Assembly (NCBI RefSeq): GCF_000427295.1 | Contig: NZ_ATNM01000132.1 | Location: 1 to 56,498, forward strand | Direction: 5' to 3' | DNA: 56,498 nt | From: Cyclobacterium qasimii M12-11B | Lineage (GTDB): Bacteria > Bacteroidota > Bacteroidia > Cytophagales > Cyclobacteriaceae | In this document: piece by piece, positions 17,850 to 27,218 of the stretch | How the letters are laid out: the number at the start of each line of letters is the position of its first letter | Position numbering within the stretch: the first letter of the stretch is position 1 | The notes under the pieces: generated by a model | The model's input: the letters and a program-made list of their open reading frames with translations, nothing else | Databases searched by the model: none | Told to the model about the DNA's origin: nothing | Made by a program: the position numbers and the translations under genes

Positions 17850-19091
17850 ATGAAAGACAACGTTTTCTTTAAGAAGATTATTTTTGCCATCAGCCTAATA
17901 GGTCCTGGGTTATTCCTGATTGGTTATAATATTGGAACAGGTAGTATTACCACAATGGCCAAAGTAGGTGCCGAATACGGTATGATGCTGACCTGGGCTT
18001 TGGTGCTATCCTGCATATTTACTTATGTACTGATGGTGGCTTACGGTAAAACGACATTGGTTACCGGGAACACGGCCTTGTTCAATATTAAGCACAAGTT
18101 AAAATACGGCACTGCGCTGGCTGTCTATATTATTATTGCCTTGGTTATTGGGGAGATTATGGCCTTGATGGGTATTTTTGGAATCATCGCTGATCTTATT
18201 CAAGAAGGATCCAGGTTGCTATTTGGAGGGGAAGGCTTTAGTACTTTATGGATCACATCAGTGTTGGTGGTTGCCTTGTATTTGCTCTTCTGGTTTGGTA
18301 ATTACCTGATTTTCGAGAAAGTATTGGTCTTTTTTGTGGCCTTGATGGTGATCTCATTTGTGGTGGTCTTCATCATGTTGAAACCTGATTTTTCGACCAT
18401 TATCTCAGGGATGGCTCCTTCTATTCCTAATGAACCTGGCGTTTTGAGATTGATTGCGGCCATAGCAGGTACCACCTGTTCTGCAGCTGTATTTATTATT
18501 AGAAGTACGGTTGTAGCCGAAAAGGGATGGGGGATTAAAGACCTCAAAAATGAAAAAAAGGACTCAATGGTGTCTGCTACAATGATGTTTGTACTAAGTG
18601 TTATCATTATGGCTGTAGCTGCCGGAACCTTGCATGTTATGGGGCTGAAGCTAGAAAATACCGTAGAAATGATCAAGTTGTTTGAGCCAATTGGTGGTGA
18701 GTTAGCGGCCTTTATTTTGATTCTGGGAATTGTTGGAGCAGGTATATCAACTGTTTTTCCTATTATCTTGATTGCACCATGGTTAATAAGTGATTTTACA
18801 GGGAAACCTAGAAACATCAAATCTCCTATGTACAGGTGGTTGGCATTTATAGGTATTTTGTTTGGGTTTGGAATGCAATTTCTGGACGCCAGACCGCCTA
18901 TGATCATGGTTTTTTCCCAGGCATTTCAGGCTTTCATTCTCCCAGCAGTAGCTATTCCTGTTTTTCTATTGATCAATAATAAGACAGTAATGAAAACACA
19001 TGTCGCTGGCTTGAAAGAAAATATTGGATTGATAGCAGTTATTCTATTTAGTTTGCTGACCGCCTATTTTGCAGTTGCCGAATTTATTTAA
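17850..19091 (+). CDS. Nramp-superfamily membrane transporter, non-canonical
   Basis: The 413-residue protein has about eleven transmembrane helices and the overall Nramp (SLC11) pattern, including the opening IGPGLFLIGYNIGTGSITTMAKVGAEYG. In true Mn2+/Fe2+ Nramps the unwound part of helix 1 reads DPGN and helix 6 carries MPH; here the first is NIGTGS and the second region reads AGTTCSAAVFIIRSTVVAEK. The direct metal ligands are therefore not conserved. It belongs to a divergent branch whose substrate is unknown. It sits between two exported hydrolases, which would fit uptake of their product or of a cofactor metal, but that is inference. Confidence 0.8.
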   Translation: MKDNVFFKKIIFAISLIGPGLFLIGYNIGTGSITTMAKVGAEYGMMLTWALVLSCIFTYVLMVAYGKTTLVTGNTALFNIKHKLKYGTALAVYIIIALVIGEIMALMGIFGIIADLIQEGSRLLFGGEGFSTLWITSVLVVALYLLFWFGNYLIFEKVLVFFVALMVISFVVVFIMLKPDFSTIISGMAPSIPNEPGVLRLIAAIAGTTCSAAVFIIRSTVVAEKGWGIKDLKNEKKDSMVSATMMFVLSVIIMAVAAGTLHVMGLKLENTVEMIKLFEPIGGELAAFILILGIVGAGISTVFPIILIAPWLISDFTGKPRNIKSPMYRWLAFIGILFGFGMQFLDARPPMIMVFSQAFQAFILPAVAIPVFLLINNKTVMKTHVAGLKENIGLIAVILFSLLTAYFAVAEFI

Positions 19092-19239
19092 AACGAACAT
19101 TGTCAGGTCTGTTGAAAGACTTGCCACAGATAAAGTTTTTAATTGGATTTAAAGTTTATAGTTTCCTTTTTACCCGTATTTTAATTAATATAGAAGGGTA
19201 AGTCGCAGGTATTAAGATGTATTCTAAAAGATTAATAAA

Positions 19240-20466
19240 ATGAAAAATAACAGAAGAGGTTTTTTAAAAAAGGCAAGTTTATTAGGTCTTGGTGCCTCCG
19301 GAATGAGTTATGTTCAGGGTTGTGGGCCAAAGAAACAAGAAGTTATAGAAACACCTCTGTCTAAAGAATGGACCTCTGATCCTGAATGGCTAAAAGTGAA
19401 GTATGGAGCGTGGAGTGGGCCAGGAGTGCCAGTAGGTCCAGGCCCTATGGATGGAGTTTTGGTAAAGGATTATGCGCCAAAATCCACCATAATTGCTGAT
19501 GAAACCTTTATCCCTAAAGCCAAATTCTCCGCAATTGATGCACACGTTCACCATTATACCGAAATTGAAGCAGGGGGAAATCCCAAGCAGGTTATAAAGG
19601 ATTGGGTGAAGACAATGGATGAAGTAGGGATTGAAAAATCAGTTGTACTTACTGTGGCTACCGGGAAAGAATTTGACAAGATGGTTGATTATTATTTGAC
19701 CGATTATGCAGATAGGTTCCAGCTTTTTTGTGGCATTGAAATGGAAGGGATTGATAAGCCGGATTATCCTGAAAGAGCAGTAAAGGAGTTGGAACGTTGT
19801 TATAAATTAGGTGCTAGAGGAGTAGGAGAAGTGACAGACAAAGGTTTTGGTGTCTCTCGTGACCAGTCTTTGAAGCCTGAAGAAAGAATGCACATCGATG
19901 ATGATAGATTGGATCCATTCTGGGCGAAATGTGGAGAATTGAATATACCTGTTAACGTACACCAGTCAGATCACCCTTCGGCCTGGACACCACCTGATGT
20001 TTACCAGGAAAGGACGCCTATATTTCAACAGTTCAATAAATATGGTACAGATGGTTTGACCTACGACCAATTGGTAACTTACCTTCCTAAGTTATTGGTT
20101 AAGCATCCTGAAACCACCTTTATCGCTTGTCACTTGGCAAATTTGGGCAATGACTTAAAGCGACTAGGAGCCATGTTAGATGATTTTGATAATTTTTACC
20201 TGGACATCTCAGCGAGAGATTACGAAATCGGAAGGCAACCAAGAGCATCCGCAAAATTTATAACCAAATACAGTGACAGGATATTGTTTGGTACCGATAT
20301 GGGATTGGACAAGGAGATGTATCAGGCATGGTGGCGTTTGTTGGAAAGTGGGGATGAACACATGCCAGGTAGAGTATGGTGGAGGTATTATGGCTTAGAG
20401 CTTCCAGACGATGTATTGAAAAAATTGTACCGCACCAATGCTGAGAAGGTACTTAACTGGAGCTAA
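19240..20466 (+). CDS. Tat-exported amidohydrolase (Amidohydro_2 family), probable lipoprotein
   Basis: The 408-residue protein is a TIM-barrel metal-dependent hydrolase or decarboxylase of the amidohydrolase-2 family, the group of gamma-resorcylate decarboxylase and pyrone-dicarboxylate hydrolase. The metal-site residues are visible as HxH in SAIDAHVHHYTE, His in NVHQSDHP, His in FIACHLANLG, and the terminal Asp in ILFGTDMGLD. The N-terminus combines a twin-arginine signal (NNRRGFLKKASLLGLGASG) with a lipobox-like VQGC, so it is probably a lipid-anchored periplasmic enzyme. It lies 148 bp behind the Nramp-like gene. It is not NagA: the sequence lacks that family's signatures. Confidence 0.83.
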   Translation: MKNNRRGFLKKASLLGLGASGMSYVQGCGPKKQEVIETPLSKEWTSDPEWLKVKYGAWSGPGVPVGPGPMDGVLVKDYAPKSTIIADETFIPKAKFSAIDAHVHHYTEIEAGGNPKQVIKDWVKTMDEVGIEKSVVLTVATGKEFDKMVDYYLTDYADRFQLFCGIEMEGIDKPDYPERAVKELERCYKLGARGVGEVTDKGFGVSRDQSLKPEERMHIDDDRLDPFWAKCGELNIPVNVHQSDHPSAWTPPDVYQERTPIFQQFNKYGTDGLTYDQLVTYLPKLLVKHPETTFIACHLANLGNDLKRLGAMLDDFDNFYLDISARDYEIGRQPRASAKFITKYSDRILFGTDMGLDKEMYQAWWRLLESGDEHMPGRVWWRYYGLELPDDVLKKLYRTNAEKVLNWS

Positions 20467-20617
20467 TTCCCTTGTGGTTTTTCTACATTTTTGCAAAATA
20501 TAAGGTGCTCTATTACCTTACCAAATAAGATAAATTAAGAAGTTTACCGCCTATCCAGTATTTGAAAGGATAGACGGTGAACTTTTTTGTATTCTTCCTA
20601 ATCTGGTCCAGATCTGG

Positions 20618-20672
20618 TCTAAGTTTAGCAAAGCGTAACTTAGACCCAAAATGCCGAAAGTTTTCAACTTTC
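20618..20672. repeat. 55-bp double-hairpin repeat, copy 1
   Basis: Two palindromes in a row, TCTAAGTT...AACTTAGA and GAAAGTT-TTC-AACTTTC, form a REP-like unit. A direct copy differing at one base lies at 21859-21913, beyond the transglycosylase-like gene. Confidence 0.88.
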
Positions 20673-21010
20673 ATGAAACAGACCAAAGTTGCAGACATTG
20701 CTTAAATAGGTTTAGAGCATCTTGGGACCAAGGTTTGGCTAAAGCCATAGATGGTGTAAACCGCTGAGATCCCCCAGCTAAAGCTAGGGGCTATTGAAAA
20801 CTGGACTCAGAATATCTTTACCCGAATTAGCCTGGCTTAATTGATCAAAGAAAACAATTCAATAGGAATGGGCTTCAGCCCATTTATAAGGTGAAATCGT
20901 AGGATCCGGCTTTAGCCAAAATCTAGAGAATAAAAGGGTTTTATTAAATAGCCCATTGCCAAATAAAAACATCTCTTCAAATTTTACTCCATGCTTTCGG
21001 GGTACGTCAG

Positions 21011-21031
21011 GTTACTGAGCTTGTCGAAGTG
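21011..21031. repeat. GAGCTTGTCGAAG repeat, inverted partner of 21981-22000
   Basis: GTTACTGAGCTTGTCGAAG is the reverse complement, with two differences over 19 bp, of the element at 21981-22000. The motif is a familiar intergenic palindromic repeat type in Bacteroidota. Confidence 0.7.
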
Positions 21032-21130
21032 GCCCCATTCCCATTTCAACTTACAAAAATCACTAATTACATACATTCAATTCCTCTGCATTAATTTGAA
21101 AGAATTGAATTATTTCATTTTGCTTATTGG

Positions 21131-21751
21131 TTAATACGGACCAATAAAATGCTGGTTTGTAAAAATCGATTTTCTTATTTCTAGTTGCTTGGCAAATATG
21201 GCTACCCCTGTTTTTAGATTGGCCTCCGGGATCAGGATATTTTGTTTTCCCGGGTCGAGTGGAACATCCTCGTAACGTGTTTCATCTCCATAACTGAGTT
21301 GCAGTAAGCCTTCGCTAAATACATTCAGTGGAGCTGGTTCCTGGTAGCGGGTGTTAGGGTTGAAATTTGATTCAAACTTGGCCATTGATGCAATAAGCAA
21401 AGTCCACAAGGCGACTTTTTCGTTCTCAGAAGCATTGTAGTAGGAGGGGCAAAGCCTTACTAAATCCTGCTTGTAAATCGAGTCATTGTCTATGAAAACC
21501 TCTTTGTGGCGAATAATTTCACTAGAGATAAATTTGTTCCATTCATACTTCCATGGATAGCTTCCTGTTGTTTTTTCCACTTTTGAAAAAACAATCGTAT
21601 CGATTACTGGATGGAGATTTGCTGGAGCTGATATAGAAATAGTTAGTTCTTTAATGTTCTCGTTGTCTCTGCTGTTAAAGTCGAAAAAAGCAGCTACAAA
21701 TAGGCTCAAAGTGATAATGGTAATCAGTTGCCTCATGTTGAAAAATTTCAA
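21131..21751 (-). CDS. Lytic transglycosylase-like (SLT fold) exported protein
   Basis: The 206-residue protein starts with a hydrophobic export signal (MRQLITIITLSLFVAAFF). Its second half carries the lysozyme-like SLT pattern: MAKFESNFNP with candidate catalytic Glu127, then VFSEGLLQLSYGDE (the usual S-x-G-L-M-Q motif) and NLKTGVAIFAKQL. Such enzymes cleave the peptidoglycan glycan strand. The protein stops abruptly at QHFIGPY, soon after the third motif, so it may be shortened at its C-terminus. It stands alone, flanked on both sides by copies of two intergenic repeats. Whether it is active is uncertain. Confidence 0.68.
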   Translation of the reverse strand: MKFFNMRQLITIITLSLFVAAFFDFNSRDNENIKELTISISAPANLHPVIDTIVFSKVEKTTGSYPWKYEWNKFISSEIIRHKEVFIDNDSIYKQDLVRLCPSYYNASENEKVALWTLLIASMAKFESNFNPNTRYQEPAPLNVFSEGLLQLSYGDETRYEDVPLDPGKQNILIPEANLKTGVAIFAKQLEIRKSIFTNQHFIGPY

Positions 21752-21858
21752 TTATAATGGAAAAAGTTCTTTAAGTAGTAAATAGCAAATTAACACTAAA
21801 ACTTCCAAAACAATTATCAGGGATATTCCCCTTTGGTTCCGGAATGGTTCTCATCTAG

Positions 21859-21913
21859 TCTAAGTTTAGCAAAGCGTAACTTAGACCTAAAATGCCGAAA
21901 GTTTTCAACTTTC
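21859..21913. repeat. 55-bp double-hairpin repeat, copy 2
   Basis: A direct copy of 20618-20672 with a single difference (C to T after TAGAC). Both inner palindromes are kept. Confidence 0.88.
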
Positions 21914-21980
21914 GTTTGGGCCAAATCGCTCCATCTCATAAATAGGTTGAGAGTTCCCCGTTTCACTTCGACTCTGCTGG

Positions 21981-22000
21981 CTTCGACAGGCTCAGTCACC
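21981..22000. repeat. CTTCGACAGGCTCAG palindromic-type repeat
   Basis: CTTCGACAGGCTCAGTCACC is an inverted partner of 21011-21031. It lies next to CACTTCGACTCTGCTGG, as is common for this repeat class. Confidence 0.7.
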
Positions 22001-22251
22001 GGTGATAATGCCGAAGAAAACGGTAGGTACTCAATTATCACCAACTAAAAGTAGGAGGATATTGAGAAATAGTCTTCATCCTTACTTTTGTCTCAATAAG
22101 TAGCAGGCCTTTTAAACGCAATCATTGTTCTATACTTGTTTTTCTGCGTAACAAACGCCTGTTTCTCAGGTATTCCAAATTCACTTATTTACGTGTTTTT
22201 ATTTACACATTAGCTGTATTTCTTTTTGTATAAGTTGATTATTTGTGTTTT

Positions 22252-22265
22252 CGATAACGTTATCG
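22252..22265. promoter_or_regulatory. LacI-family operator upstream of susC
   Basis: CGATAACGTTATCG is a perfect 14-bp palindrome with the central CG typical of LacI-family operators. It ends 98 bp before the susC start. The only LacI-type gene in the window closes the same locus at 34871-35893, so it is the natural candidate to bind here. Confidence 0.65.
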
Positions 22266-22363
22266 CTATTAAATTTCACTATTTCAATTTGAGTAGTTTG
22301 TTTATTGGTTAAATTGAACTTAAAGTTTGTGTAAAATAAGGTTTAACTCAATGCTGTCGCTCT

Positions 22364-25300
22364 ATGAAAAAATCTACTCGTTATTTAATACTCCTTCTTG
22401 TTCTGCTGGGAGGGATGAATTTTGGAAATGCTTTTGCCCAAGGGGCTAGGGTCTTAAACGGTACGGTGTCCGGTCAAAATGGCCAGTCAATTCCCGGAGC
22501 CACCATTCTGGTGAAGGGAACTACAAATGGTACTGTCACGGATATGGATGGAAAATATAGCCTCAGTGTAGGCACAGATGCACAGGTGTTAATCGTTTCC
22601 TTTGTGGGGATGTTGACCAGCGAAGTAACCATTGGAAACAGAAGCCAGATAAACGTTACTTTGGAAGAAGAAACGGCAGACTTGGATGAGTTTGTTGTCA
22701 TTGGGTATGGAACTCAAAAGAAAGCGACACTCACAGGCTCTGTTACCAGTGTTGAAAGTGAGCAGGTAATCAGTAACCCTTCTGTAAATTTGACCAACTC
22801 CTTGTCAGGCCTTTTACCTGGTTTGGTTGCCATGAACAGATCTGGAGAACCTGGAGCTGATAACTCCACGATATTGATCCGAGGTAGCAATACCACAGGA
22901 GACAACAGTCCCTTTGTAGTCGTAGATGGGGTTCAAAACCCTCCAGGCTGGCAAAGAATCAACCCTAATGACATAGAATCCATTTCTGTTTTGAAGGATG
23001 CTTCTGCAGCCATTTATGGTGCCAGAGCTGCCAATGGTGTTATTCTCATTACCACCAAAAGAGGTACCGCAGGTAAACCAACATTGAGTTATACTTTTAA
23101 TCAGGGCATAAGCCAACCAACACGACTTCCTGAATTGGCGGGCTCTCCGTTATTTGCAGGTTATGTCAATGAGATGATGGTCAAAGACGGGCAGGATCCG
23201 CGCTACTCAGATGCTGAGATTGAATTGTTCCGAAATGGAACCGATCCGAATTACTCCAACACCAACTGGTACGATGAGGTGCTGAAGGATTATTCGCTCC
23301 AAAGCATGCACAATTTAAGTTTAAGAGGTGGTTCCGAATCTGTGCGCTATTCCATGTCAGGCTCTTATTCCCACCAAAACAGTATTTTTAAAGAAGGGGT
23401 TCACGATTTTAAGGGCTATACAATCAGGTCAAACATTGATGCAGATGTCAATGAATACATCACTGTAAATCTTGATTTAAACTTGGGCATGGATGACCGC
23501 TCACAACCAGGAACAGAAAATCCATGGGGTTGGTTAAATGCCATCCCAATGATGCCTGTTTATTATCAAAATGGTTACCCATCAGCTGGTATTGAGCAGG
23601 GCCTTAATCCTGCTGTGATGACCACCTCTGCTTCAGGAGATCACAATACAAAAACCAAAAGAGCTATTTCTAAAGTAGGGTTTAATGTCAAGGCTCCATG
23701 GGTAGAAGGATTGGGTATGGATGGTTATTTTGTCTATAGCAATGAAGACATAATGGACAAAAATTGGAGAACTCCCTGGACCGTTTATAACTATGACATG
23801 GCCAATGATGCTTACATTCCTCTTCGGGGTGGAAGGATCACTGCACCAGAATTAACACAATCTACACAAAGTGTTAGCAGTACTTTTCTGAATTTCAGAA
23901 TTAAGTACGAAAGACAATATGGCGATCATTATATCAACTCCTTTATTGGAGCTGAACAGACCAAAGGTGGGGATGCGTATTATGAAGCATTTAGGAGAAA
24001 TTACCTTTCTCCAACCTTGTCAGAATTGTTTGCAGGAGATCCTGCTACCCAGCAAAATGATGGGGTGTCTTCAGAATCCTCCCGCCAGAGTATTTTAGGT
24101 AGACTAAGTTATAACTACCAGGAAAAATACATTATCGATTTTAATGCCAGGTACGATGGCTCTTATGTATTCCCTGAAGGAAAGCGATTTGGTTTCTTCC
24201 CTGGTGTATCCGCTGCATGGGTATTGTCTGAAGAGTTTCTAAAAGATGTATCCGGTATCAATGATTTGAAATTAAGGACCTCTGTTGGTAAAATGGGGAA
24301 TGACAGAATTAGTCCTTTTCAATTTATGCCAGCCTATAGCCTAGGTTTGAATGGGTATCATTTTGGATTGCCGACCACCTCTCAACTAGGAGTAGTTCCA
24401 GGTGTTACGCCAAACCCAAATGTAACGTGGGAAGTAGCCACTACCTACAATATTGGATTGGATGGGATGTTTTGGAATGGAGGACTTAGCTTTACGTTGG
24501 AGGCTTTCAAACAAAGACGTACCAATATTTTGACAAAGAGAGACCTTGAGGTTCCTTTTTATACAGGATTGCAACTGCCTGATGAGAACATAGGAATCGT
24601 TGAAAACAAAGGACTTGAGTTGGCTTTAAGCCATCGTGGTAAAGCATCTTCTCCTGGAGGTTTTTCTTATACCGTAGGTGGAAACATCGCTTTTAACAAA
24701 AATAAAATAATTGATATTTCGGAAGCGCAGGATGTGCCTGACTACCAAAAAGCTGAAGGAAGTATCCTGGGTGCAGGACTCTATTATGAAGCACTAGGTA
24801 TTTTTAGAACTCAGGAAGAGGTAGACTCCAACCCTGTTTACCCAGGTACCCTTGTAGGGCATTTGCAATACACAGATGTAAACAATGATGGAATTATCAG
24901 TTCTCAGGACATGGTAAGGATGGACAAATCCAATATTCCTCAGATCACTTTTGGTATTAACGGAACTCTAAATTATGGGCAGTTTTCTTTGTTTGCCAAT
25001 TTTTCCGGACAAGGTGGGGCATGGCAATATTATCACCAAAATGCGAGAATAGCGGTGAATGGTTTGGCTGAATTAATCGAAAACAGGTATACCGCTGGAA
25101 GCATGGACTCCAAATACCCTATTCTACCAGATTTAGAAACAAGAACACAGCCAAGTGGACTACAGAGTACATTTTGGTTGCAAAATGCCAGTTTCCTAAG
25201 GTTCAAAACGCTTCAGGTAGGCTATAATCTTCCGGAGACGATACTCAAGAAACTAGGGGTGTCTACAGCAAGGGTTTACCTAAATGGAAATAACCTTTTG

Positions 25301-25405
25301 ACCATTTCGGAAATCAAATGGTTTGATCCTGAAGGAGACAATGAAAGAGGTTCATTCTACCCTCAAAGTCGAATTTTTAATTTGGGTGTAGACTTGTCCT
25401 TTTAA
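22364..25405 (+). CDS. SusC/RagA-type TonB-dependent outer membrane transporter
   Basis: The 1013-residue protein imports glycan fragments through the outer membrane with energy from TonB. Order: signal peptide (residues 1-26, ending NAFAQ), a carboxypeptidase-D-regulatory-like domain (about 30-105; VLNGTVSGQNGQSIPGATI), a TonB-box-like region (EFVVIGYGTQKK), a plug (NSLSGLLPGLVAM, then NPNDIESISVLKDASAAIYG, ANGVILITTKRG) and a beta-barrel ending in NLGVDLSF. There is no STN domain, so it should not signal to an ECF sigma factor; a LacI-type operator lies upstream instead. susD follows after 30 bp. Confidence 0.96.
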   Translation: MKKSTRYLILLLVLLGGMNFGNAFAQGARVLNGTVSGQNGQSIPGATILVKGTTNGTVTDMDGKYSLSVGTDAQVLIVSFVGMLTSEVTIGNRSQINVTLEEETADLDEFVVIGYGTQKKATLTGSVTSVESEQVISNPSVNLTNSLSGLLPGLVAMNRSGEPGADNSTILIRGSNTTGDNSPFVVVDGVQNPPGWQRINPNDIESISVLKDASAAIYGARAANGVILITTKRGTAGKPTLSYTFNQGISQPTRLPELAGSPLFAGYVNEMMVKDGQDPRYSDAEIELFRNGTDPNYSNTNWYDEVLKDYSLQSMHNLSLRGGSESVRYSMSGSYSHQNSIFKEGVHDFKGYTIRSNIDADVNEYITVNLDLNLGMDDRSQPGTENPWGWLNAIPMMPVYYQNGYPSAGIEQGLNPAVMTTSASGDHNTKTKRAISKVGFNVKAPWVEGLGMDGYFVYSNEDIMDKNWRTPWTVYNYDMANDAYIPLRGGRITAPELTQSTQSVSSTFLNFRIKYERQYGDHYINSFIGAEQTKGGDAYYEAFRRNYLSPTLSELFAGDPATQQNDGVSSESSRQSILGRLSYNYQEKYIIDFNARYDGSYVFPEGKRFGFFPGVSAAWVLSEEFLKDVSGINDLKLRTSVGKMGNDRISPFQFMPAYSLGLNGYHFGLPTTSQLGVVPGVTPNPNVTWEVATTYNIGLDGMFWNGGLSFTLEAFKQRRTNILTKRDLEVPFYTGLQLPDENIGIVENKGLELALSHRGKASSPGGFSYTVGGNIAFNKNKIIDISEAQDVPDYQKAEGSILGAGLYYEALGIFRTQEEVDSNPVYPGTLVGHLQYTDVNNDGIISSQDMVRMDKSNIPQITFGINGTLNYGQFSLFANFSGQGGAWQYYHQNARIAVNGLAELIENRYTAGSMDSKYPILPDLETRTQPSGLQSTFWLQNASFLRFKTLQVGYNLPETILKKLGVSTARVYLNGNNLLTISEIKWFDPEGDNERGSFYPQSRIFNLGVDLSF

Positions 25406-25435
25406 TTAATTGGTGAAAATTTAATATTCCATATT

Positions 25436-27127
25436 ATGAAAACGATCTATAAATACTTGTATATAAATAAAATAGTCGGAATCTTCGCCCTGCTATTGGT
25501 TGTGGTTTCACTGAATACAGCATGCGATGATGAGGTTTTAGATGTGACACCGGCAGACAGGTTTACTGACGAGGCAGTGTGGGCAGATCAATCTTTGATT
25601 GAGGCTTTCATTGGCAATGCCTACCGTACTATACCAAGTGGTTTGCGCTATAGTTTGTATGGACTTTCTGTTGTTACGGACGAAATCAATGCGAGGAGTA
25701 ATTCCTGGGCCTGGGGTGTATGGGAAGGTAACCTTAATCCTGATGACCTGAGAGAGGTGGATTATTGGACTGGGGCAAATGATAGAAATTTGAATTATTG
25801 GCAACCAATCAATCGTACGAATATATTCTTTGAGAACATTGATAGGGAACGAGCGGTGCCTATAGATGAGGTCACCAAAAATAGGATGATAGGTGAAATG
25901 AAAGCCATCAGGGCCTACAGTTATTTCAAATTGGCCAGCTTATTTGGTGGGGTTCCTTTGTTTACCAAAACCTTTACCTTAGAGGATGATTTTAAAGTAG
26001 AGCGAAATACTTACCAGGAAGTGATGGATTTTGTTTTTGCAGAATTAGATGAAGCCATTGCTTTACTTCCTCCAACTTATGACAATGCCAACCAGGGAAG
26101 GGTAACCAAAGGAGCAGCCATGGCAATCAAATCACGTGCAGCATTGTACTATGCCAGTGAGTTGAACAATCCAACAATGGATCCTACTAAATGGCAAGAA
26201 GCTTCCGATGCAGCCAAAGCTATCATTGACATGGGGCAATATTCCCTCTTTGATGATTATAGAACCATGTTTTTGGAAGAAAATATTTACAATCCAGAAA
26301 TGATTTGGCAACGTCCTTACAACCAGTTTGTCAGTAGCGAACGGGTGTATGTTGAGCTAAGCCTTTATCCAAATGGCTACAACGGTTTTGGACAAGTACA
26401 CCCACTTCATAATCTGGTGGATGATTTCGAAACAGCCAATGGTCTTCAACCTGAAGATGATCCAGATTATAACCCAAGTGATCCGTATGCCAACAGAGAT
26501 CCAAGGTTTTATGCAACCATCTTACATGATGGAGCACCTTTTCAAGGCAGGGAAGTAGAAACTTTTTTTCCAGGTGGATTGGACTCAAATGAAGGCCCGG
26601 TTTCAGCATGGAATGCTACCCAAACAGGTTATTACCAGTTGAAGTTTGCCAATGAAAGGATTGTTAACCCTAGTGGTAATAACATGTCTCAAACACCATG
26701 GGCATTTGCCAGGTATGGAGAGATCTTGCTGAATTATGCTGAGGCCAATTATTTCCTAGGCAACGAAGACATCGCTAGAGAATACCTCAATATGGTAAGA
26801 AAAAGGCCTAGCGTTGACATGCCAGATATTACGGAAAGTGGAGAAGCGCTTTTTGAAAGAATTGTAAATGAGAGACGCATTGAGTTGGTCTTTGAAGAAC
26901 ATCGCTGGTTTGATATTCGCCGTTGGAAAATTCTTCCAGAGGTGGCAGACAAAGACCGCACGCGAATGATCATCAGAAAACAAGCCGATGGGACAAAAGA
27001 GTATGAAGTTGCCTTTTGGAAAACAGGAAATTTCAACCCTGCCAATTATTTGCTTCCTATTCCACAATCAGAAATCAACAAGAATAGTTTGCTTGAACAA
27101 AATCCTGGCTATAATGTAGCCCCTTAA
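25436..27127 (+). CDS. SusD/RagB-type surface glycan-binding lipoprotein
   Basis: The 563-residue protein caps the adjacent SusC and binds its ligand at the cell surface. A lipoprotein signal ends at Cys30 (VVSLNTACDDE). The TPR-like helical body shows the SusD signatures EMKAIRAYSYFKLASLFGGVPL and the C-terminal ARYGEILLNYAEANYFLGN, VNERRIELVFEEHRWFDIRRW and LLPIPQSEINKN. It ends at a hairpin terminator, although the genes behind it continue in the same direction. Confidence 0.96.
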   Translation: MKTIYKYLYINKIVGIFALLLVVVSLNTACDDEVLDVTPADRFTDEAVWADQSLIEAFIGNAYRTIPSGLRYSLYGLSVVTDEINARSNSWAWGVWEGNLNPDDLREVDYWTGANDRNLNYWQPINRTNIFFENIDRERAVPIDEVTKNRMIGEMKAIRAYSYFKLASLFGGVPLFTKTFTLEDDFKVERNTYQEVMDFVFAELDEAIALLPPTYDNANQGRVTKGAAMAIKSRAALYYASELNNPTMDPTKWQEASDAAKAIIDMGQYSLFDDYRTMFLEENIYNPEMIWQRPYNQFVSSERVYVELSLYPNGYNGFGQVHPLHNLVDDFETANGLQPEDDPDYNPSDPYANRDPRFYATILHDGAPFQGREVETFFPGGLDSNEGPVSAWNATQTGYYQLKFANERIVNPSGNNMSQTPWAFARYGEILLNYAEANYFLGNEDIAREYLNMVRKRPSVDMPDITESGEALFERIVNERRIELVFEEHRWFDIRRWKILPEVADKDRTRMIIRKQADGTKEYEVAFWKTGNFNPANYLLPIPQSEINKNSLLEQNPGYNVAP

Positions 27128-27142
27128 ACGTGTTAATTTCAA

Positions 27143-27189
27143 AAAAAATGATGTACGTGTTAATTTTTAGGGTACGTACATCATTTTTT
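27143..27189 (+). terminator. Hairpin terminator after susCD
   Basis: AAAAATGATGTACGT and ACGTACATCATTTTTT pair around a loop of about 15 nt. The hairpin lies between the SusD stop and the GH109 gene and could reduce rather than stop read-through. Confidence 0.65.
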
Positions 27190-27218
27190 CATATATTGAG
27201 TGTTAAATATTTCGTCGT

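Larger units (their letters stand above)
20467..21130. other. Repeat-rich gene-free region
   Basis: The 664 bp hold several small hairpins: the 55-bp double-hairpin repeat at 20618-20672, CCCCCAGCT/AGCTAGGGG at 20771-20790, the perfect ATGGGCT/AGCCCAT at 20868-20883, and a GAGCTTGTCGAAG repeat at 21011-21031. No ORF is supported. Confidence 0.65.
21752..22363. other. Repeat and regulatory region before susC
   Basis: The 612 bp contain the second 55-bp repeat (21859-21913), the CTTCGACAGGCTCAG element (21981-22000) and the LacI-type palindrome (22252-22265). No gene is supported; short frames here overlap the repeats. Confidence 0.65.

Noticed and set aside
18302-18907. 201-residue open frame opposite the Nramp-like gene
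   Set aside because: It is a codon-bias mirror of the real gene: no family resemblance, no start context, and the plus-strand frame is a clear membrane transporter.
20513-20698. Short minus-strand frame
   Set aside because: It reads through the 55-bp hairpin repeat; the same peptide pieces recur from the second repeat copy, so it is a repeat artefact.
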